Below are positions 57,190 to 64,000 of a stretch of DNA of 64,000 bases, piece after piece; the first letter of the stretch is position 1; each line of letters opens with the position of its first letter. This stretch comes from Watersipora subatra (Eukaryota; Bryozoa; Gymnolaemata; Cheilostomatida; Watersiporidae), in assembly GCF_963576615.1 (NCBI RefSeq), contig NC_088709.1, positions 13,894,764 to 13,958,763 of the forward strand. Direction: 5' to 3'. Made by a program: the position numbers and the translations under genes. A model generated the notes under the pieces. That model did no database searches. It was not told the DNA's origin and saw only the letters and a program-made list of their open reading frames with translations.

Positions 57190-60100
57190 TTAATATTTTT
57201 CATAGTTTATTAAAACTGGTTGCAGAAGTAAAAAGTCATTATTGGTACAGCTTGACCAAAAGGCAGACCCGGTCTTCAATATAGAGATATAGTTATCAAA
57301 AATATTTGAGGCTGAATGATGAAAAAATTTGCGAGCATGATCTGCAGAAACATGTTCAGGTTGCTGTTTATAATTTTTCTTTTCACCTATGCTACAGGAA
57401 TTAAAAAATTTGGAGATTTTTAGCGAAGATAAAACTAACTTTTGTTTTGGCAAAATGGTAACACTCTTAACATTATTCTGGCAAAATTTCGAGTAATTCT
57501 GTTAATTCTATGATCCTTGATTTCTTTTGTTGAAGTACTAAGGTAAGCTCTCGGAGTGAACAATATAGGCGAGCAGCTTGAATAGCTGTCCGTTGTGAAA
57601 AAGTTGAGGCAGTGCATATTTTTGTGTAAACTTACCCATCGGGTACGCGGCATCTACCATGGGCTGCAGTGTCACATGGCTCCACCTTATATTTAATTCG
57701 CTTCACTTGTTTCTTCTCTATCTCTATTCGTACTTCATACTTTTTACACTTTCTGAAATGGATAATATTAATATTATTATAATAATATATCTATATTATA
57801 ATATATATTATAATAACTAATTATTTTAATGCGAATGAGGTTGTTTTGCCATAGTTTGCCAAAACCACTCAAACTCAAGTTGAAACGGCAAATAAAAAAG
57901 CTACCCAACAGACAAGCTAAAAGGAGTACAGTTTTGAAGCCTACCTATATTCACAGCGCAGTCCAAACCATCCAGGTGGGCAATAGCATGTGTTGTAGGC
58001 TATGCATTTTCCTACTGTTTGGCAGGGCTCTTGCGCACACAAGTCATCATTTACTTCTGCAAATATAATAAATGGATACATTCTACTTATATCGGTACAG
58101 GTTGTTGTGACTCATGATACTAAATTAGTTTCAGGACTTGCATATATATTTCTGAGGAGGAAATGATTTAAAGGTAATCTATCAGCCAGCTGGCATCCAA
58201 TTTGTTTTCCTAAAGTTATGATTGCAAAATTCATTAATTATGATGATATCTCGAATATTCTCTTTTCAAAACTCGAAAAACTGCAATGCCGTTGCGTTGT
58301 CTGCTGTATGCTCAAGAAGTAAGCATGCTTGAAGAGATTAACGTATGTACTAGTGGAATGCTTCTAATGTGAGCTTCATATAGAAGAGTACTCTCTAATC
58401 ACTGTTCCTAGTTAATCTTGGTGAGTACAGATTGCCACAACTCGCGACCGTGTGGGCACCGACTTTCAAATTCGTGAATTCCATTTGCTCTAGTTTGAGC
58501 TATCCATAATCGGATTATTGCCAGTTTGTATTCGCTGAGGTTTTCACACACTGGCAACAATTCTAATCTCCTAAATAAAAGTGATCTAGCTGAGCAGTTG
58601 ATTATTTTCGGAAGGGAAATGTATTTTAATTAGTGAATAGTGGTAAAGTAAAGAAACAGACAAACCGCGGTCTGGTATTCACACGAATGACTAATTGCCA
58701 GCTCGAAGAGACTAATTCGATGGGCCTTTTGATGATCAACTCTCTGCTACTGCTTTTGGTTAATCAGATTGTAACAATTTTGGTAATCAAACTCTAGAAG
58801 CATTTTTGAACAGCTTCTTCATGCATAATTTTATGTAACTTATGAGTAATTTGAAAGCTTTCATTGATTCACACAGCGTGGCTTAGAATACTTCCTACAA
58901 TAATAAAATGTTACAACTTACTGTATTGGCAGACTTGTCCAGTGAACCCTTCAGGACAAGTACACTGCTTGGTTCGTCGTTCACAAGTGCCTCCATTGCG
59001 ACAGTTTCCGCACACATCTAAAACGGGAAGGGAGGGTTTGGCATCAGTGTCAGAACGCAAAGGCCTCGTCATCAATTTCCAGAGCAAATTGACACGTCTT
59101 ATCAAAACTGGTTGAAAGTAAAATTACCTGATTCACAATTCTTGCCCGTGAAACCTTTTTTGCATTTGCAGACGTTTCCTTTGCGACATTTGCCACCGTT
59201 GGCGCAGCCACCCTCACATACTGGTGCTGTAAGATAAAAAGCATGCAAGAGTTATCCTCTCTGAATAGATGCACATCTCATGCTATTTTCCTAAAATGTA
59301 AATATGCTACAGAGTTCTGCTAGCATCATTACTATTTTTGTATATGTTTCTTTTTATGTTTCTCGTATTTTAGTGTTTTTTTGCCTAGCCTGAGCTATTC
59401 AAGCAAAATTCATTCTTAAAATCGGTAAAACTCTTAGAAGTTATATTGAACTAGGGTAGTTGTACCAAAATAAGTATTCATATCATCTTAGACAGTGCCC
59501 CATTGTTTCTTTGCTGCCCAGCTGCTACGCTGTATCACCATGCATGGTTTAGTGCTCTGTACCTTTCATTAATCGATACCTAATTCTCTTGAATATTTAC
59601 TTTTTGAAAATAAACCGATTTTAGAAAAAACCACTTTTTCTTACCAGGCTTGTGACAGCGGGAGCCTCGCCAGCCTTCTGGACACTCGCATTTGTTCTCT
59701 CCGATACACTTTCCTCCATTTTGACACTTTCGGCGACATCCTAAAACACAGTTAATTAATAGCCTATTTGCCTTAAAAGTGAGTGAGAATTTTACTGATT
59801 GAAATGGAAAGGGAAATACATGTGGCAGGTGAATGTGTATGAATTAAATTCCTAAGGAAGGTGTGGAATTCCAAGGTTACACGTAATATAGCTTATTTTG
59901 GCGAGTCTACAGTCGGAAACATCGCAGATTGATGCTAGCATGACGAGCAACTGTGAATATCAGACGCGAGTAACATTGCGCACTCGGACATCATGATGAA
60001 TGAGCTACTGGAGCCAGACACATTGGGTGCTAGTACATCCATCAGAATGATAGAGTAATCTATACCGAGCACACATAGCTTCACCATACATGTATCATCT

Positions 60101-62615
60101 AATTTGTCACCTCAAAAGTGAAATGGTTCGTTTGCTAAACGACATAATAAAAACATCAATTAATATTTTAAAGGATTACCCAGCAAAGATATCTGCCCTA
60201 GCAAATAGACTATGTGATAATCCGCAGGTCGTCAGTGCAGTTTGAAGTCAATGCATCTTCAACTTATTTGAAGAATAGTTTCAAGTCGTGATGAGTATAG
60301 ATAAACATACTCTACAGGAGTTCTTCACGTTGGTCTTATGCCCAAACTCCCTCGTTCACTTCCCTCCCAAACTTCGCGTTGAATTAGCATCTTGTATGAT
60401 TGGTAATCAATACTATTTCAACATAGACAATAACGACTGATGGCTCCCTGTAAGTGTCTCTTAAGGAATTCGTTAGTAAAGTATCGTATATGATAGTTTG
60501 GCGTATTGGGCAACTTCGCTTGGTCTATCCAGTGATAATGCTCTGAATTCTCGTAGCGATAGGCATTGCGTTTTGTCCGTGAGAAGTAAGGAAGAGCCTT
60601 ATACCCTTGATCAAGTGGGAAATAGCTCACCTTTGTCTTTCTGTTGATGGTCCATGCAGAAGCGACCACCGTATCCGGTTGGGCACTCACACTGGTTGTG
60701 TCCTATGCATACACCACCATTGCGACAGAGGGGGAAGCACATCGCTGTAAAAGACAGCACAACCATTATTTGTTTTCTCTATCAGTTCTAAAAGCGATCT
60801 TTATATAAAGCACTTTAAAAACACCTAAAACTTCCTTTTTTTAAAATCGACTTAACACTATTTATTGATTGTAATAAGTTGATGGAGTTTAATCTTTGAA
60901 ACCGAAAATTTCAGCAGAGATTTCAGAATACAAATTTCCAAATGTTTTTTTTTGAGAAAAGGCGTTTTTCATAAAGAATAAATCCCACACAAAGCTCTTC
61001 CTCAAAGTTTAGCTAATAGACATTATATATTTTTGTTGTATAACTGGTAATGTTGTTAACTGGTAATAAACTATCTTGAGAGCCTATTACACCAGTTAAA
61101 AATCCTTCTTTTGTTTACGAGACTGCAAGGGTATAAAACTGCTATATCTGGTTTTTTATTTGGCACCATTGGTCAATTGGATGCATTGACTTAAAAGCCA
61201 ACACCTACGTGGCATTTTTGGGTGGATGAATATTTAAATTTAAGTGAAAGTTACTTACGTTTGGTGCATTTAAGTCCTGACCACCCAACATCACATCTGC
61301 ATACACCTGGGGAGACGCACTCTCCATGAGCACAACCATCCTTACACTCAGCTACAAATCGCAGGCCATCATTAATATCAAATCTCAAGCTATTATTAAT
61401 ATGAAAGCAAACGTGAAAGCGAAACAAAAAATGGAATAGTTATAACAGGCAGGCTATGAAATATCTAGCTACAGAATAACACAGATAGAAAGTTTGCGAA
61501 GTTGTGTAAAATGCATCACTACTGTCGCTGTCGATTTCTACACTCTTTCTGACAATCTAATTTTTCAGCTAGATAACCAAGATAAATGCTTCTGTTTTTA
61601 ATAATTTTGTGTCACCAAAGCCACTAAAAATAAATTCCAAAAACACCATAACTACATCCACCATCATACGTTTCAGTTCATGAACCTTTCTGTTACGACA
61701 ACCTACAATTCACTATTCTGACTCCTCCACAATATTATTAGATTACCAAGTTTGCAAACAATTTTGTTCAACTCACACAATAGTTCCTGATTTCTGTTTT
61801 CTCATTTTTGTTTTGGCGTGGAGTGGAAAACATCAATTTGTTAGTGAGTTACTAATGGCAACAAAAAATATACATACATGTATTTCATGTAATGTTTTAA
61901 GTGATGCAATAAACAAATCTCTTAAATAACCAACTTACAATCTCTTCCAATATTGAACATATAACTGGTCAGGTGACAAATAAGGGTAACAGCAGGTCAG
62001 CTACCCTTCACCAATTGTATTAAATTCTCTCTAAGCGGAACAGACGGATTACTACCCTGAAACCTAGATAATCTTCACAAAGCACTTCCATTAACACATT
62101 GGTCGCTACTTAGTGGACAAACATATTATTTTCTCTTATAAAACCAAATACTGCAAACGTCTTTGGATTAGCTACTGGCTTGTCGTTTGAGGTTCGACTA
62201 CATCACTTCGGTCACACAGTCATTGAGTGAAATCTTGCGGAAGACCAAAAGTATTTATTTGAGCAGGGATATAGGTTTAAAATATGAATTGTGACCCTGT
62301 GGTCTCGCCCGGTTTCTCTTCAAAGACATTTGAACGGATTATAACACCAACTCAGGCACTTGCTCTTCCATAATTGACAGTTCATGGGCCGTGCTTTGCC
62401 AAGTGGGTTACTCAGAAACCCTCTGATGTTTGACAATAAACTTGGTTCAGTTTCCTTATTGTGAGATAATTTTAGCCTTTAAACTTTAAAATTTTTTAGC
62501 CTTAGAGCATAAGAAGAGAGAAACTCACCTATTTCACATTTCTCTCCGCTCCATCCCTGCTGACATTCACAGACTCCGTCATCAATGCACCTGCCATTGT
62601 TTTCACAGCTACACT
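57190..62615 (-). CDS. Multi-EGF-repeat secreted or surface protein, 3' part, 9 exons
   Basis: Exons in transcript order: 62615-62529, 61351-61259, 60744-60631, 59740-59645, 59226-59128, 59017-58922, 58056-57945, 57752-57636 and possibly 57391-57190. The first seven each encode one EGF-like domain with the C-x3-C-x4/5-C-x-C-x8-C spacing (for example [40 protein letters not shown]). The first six are symmetric phase 1-1 exons. The eighth exon starts [15 protein letters not shown], is basic, and has two more Cys pairs. The last exon fits in phase and ends at TAA 57190-57192 but lacks a recognised domain, so it is uncertain. The repeat style resembles WIF1 and VWDE-type proteins; the 5' end with the diagnostic domain is beyond 62615, so no name is given. 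Extracellular location is inferred from the EGF repeats. Confidence 0.8.
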
Positions 62616-62984
62616 CTAAAAACACAATTAAATTCTTGCACAATATTTTTGATTAATGCAAATTAAAATAATCACAAAGGTTTCTACGTTTCTGTCAAAC
62701 TGGACATCAGATGTGTTTCAATAAATTTCAAAGCTTATGCAGACATGAAATGGTGAAAAAAGTTTGCAAGTTGTTCATCATCTTCCTGTCAGATCAAACC
62801 CTCGTGTTTGGAATCACCGACGCAGAGTACAAGAATTATAAGCTAAAAACTCTTTCGGGTATTATAAATTACAGCTTGAAAGGTTCAAAACTCAGCATAG
62901 TGGATGCAGGCTGTAAATTTTCAAATTTAACATATTATACCAAGCTAGCACGCTGGCAGTCCCATGCACCATGAGAGATCATAA

Positions 62985-63180
62985 TGTGTAATAACTATGC
63001 GCGCAGTTATTACACAGTGGAAAGGTTGTCAAGTAGGACAGACGGTAGTGCGCATAGCTTAGAATCTGAATATCTGGGTTCATTTCTTGTGGGGTACGAT
63101 CTTTTTTCCTAACACTCTTAGCATGACTTTGGATAGACAGACCGAAGGATCCAACTCTTATTATAGTAAAAGTTAAATTA
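62985..63180 (+). mobile_element. tRNA-derived SINE (family 1)
   Basis: The head GACGGTAGTGCGCATAGCTT and B-box-like TCTGGGTTCATTTC are followed by a body with TTAGCATGACTTTGGATAGA, CAGACCGAAGGATCC and the tail CTCTTATTATAGTAAA shared with 11683-11815. Confidence 0.6.
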
Positions 63181-63189
63181 TTTTATAAA

Positions 63190-64000
63190 TTTCCAATTAC
63201 ACAAATTAAGTTTGCAAGGAGTGCTTATAAACAGAAATGAAAACTGTAATTTCTTGCTAGAGCTGGCGAGGCAAGTTGGAATGTCGCCAGACAGTAGTTA
63301 TCTATTTCCATCTTATTATGTGGTAGGACCACTTATTCATATCTTTTTATTTCATTATCCCAAAATCACCTTCGTCTCATTATATTTTTACCCAAAGTCT
63401 GCTAGTCTGGCCCAAAGATTAGAATGTGAAAGGGTACGAGACTGTTTCTTGTTTGTTTTACGATTCTTATCACTTGATGATCATAATTATCATACATACA
63501 ATTATTTACAGATAGCTAGATTACTCTCCTTTCAATTACAACCCAACACTTGGGTCATCTGAATAGCTTCTCTTCTTTTACAAGCCTATAATTTCTTTCA
63601 CAAGTTTTCTGACCACACTGCTTGTATCGCGGTTACGAATAGCGAGAAAAGGAGACGCCAGTCTGGAGAGAAGCCCACACAGTAGCGCAAACTGCCTGGT
63701 GTCCAGTGATATCGGCCTGCGGCACCTAGGAGCCTGATTTTATCACAACCCGTTTGTAAACTAAAAGATTAGACTGAGAACCAATTACGCTAAATAGCAA
63801 AGCTAAGAGTTGTAAATAAATGCTGGTCTATCGGCAGACATACCACACTGTATCTAACAGACAGTGTCTGTATTAGAATGGAATGCAGTCATTTTAGAGA
63901 ACTGCCATGCTCTAAAAATGAATTTGGTTGCTTGGAAGCAAAGATTTTGTTACATTTTTGATGAATGTCAAATTGACAGCGTGGTGGCGGCTTTATTTGT
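63190..64000. other. Intronic or upstream sequence of the EGF-repeat gene
   Basis: No EGF-type exon, SINE or transposon end could be supported. The 116-codon open frame at 63212-63562 (+) has no recognisable features and is treated as chance. Confidence 0.4.

Noticed and set aside
60418-60690. 90-codon minus-strand frame with plausible composition running out of an EGF exon
   Set aside because: It is in a different frame from the EGF domain; the true frame meets a stop soon after the GTGAGC donor. No family resemblance, so treated as chance intron sequence.

Overview
The window looks like nuclear DNA of an invertebrate animal, probably a spiralian such as a bryozoan or mollusc; that placement is inference from gene and repeat content. 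It is AT-rich, its genes are split by GT-AG introns of 0.1 to about 12 kb, and tandem arrays, tRNA-derived SINEs, small TIR elements and Helitron-like termini fill most introns and spacers. No prokaryotic features are seen. Five gene models were built by hand, joining exons only where reading phase and splice sites agree; the last exon of a sixth gene lies at the left edge.

Layout, left to right. (1) 865-1046 (+) is the last exon of a copine. (2) About 1.35-8.0 kb is a spacer holding 123-, 54-, ~16-, 61- and 39-bp tandem arrays and a ~355-bp duplication. (3) 8011-22875 (+) is an 11-exon gene for a 617-residue protein with a PTB/PID-like domain that I cannot assign to a named family. (4) 23672-31022 (-) is RPA2, a replication protein A subunit of 235 residues, tail-to-tail with gene 3; its last intron holds a 1.77-kb DNA transposon and a Harbinger-like MITE. 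(5) 32624-50642 (-) is a syntrophin of 543 residues with all expected domains; its introns hold a 25-bp array next to a splice acceptor, a 17-copy 110-bp array inside a Helitron-like element, a 4.5-kb inverted composite, a 764-bp foldback element and several SINEs. (6) 51037-56120 (+) is ALKBH4, head-to-head with syntrophin, 394 bp between start codons. (7) 57190-62615 (-) is the 3' part of a secreted or surface protein with seven EGF repeats, one per exon; its 5' end is outside the window.

The genes are unrelated housekeeping or structural genes and do not form a pathway: RPA2 acts in DNA replication and repair, ALKBH4 is a 2-oxoglutarate dioxygenase, syntrophin is a dystrophin-complex adaptor, copine is a calcium-dependent membrane-binding protein, and the EGF protein is extracellular. 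The most unusual material is the repeat landscape: a minisatellite that has copied an exon's own 5' splice site through the following intron, and a Helitron-like family whose core has expanded into a near-identical array beside an inverted relative that preserves the empty site of a MITE.
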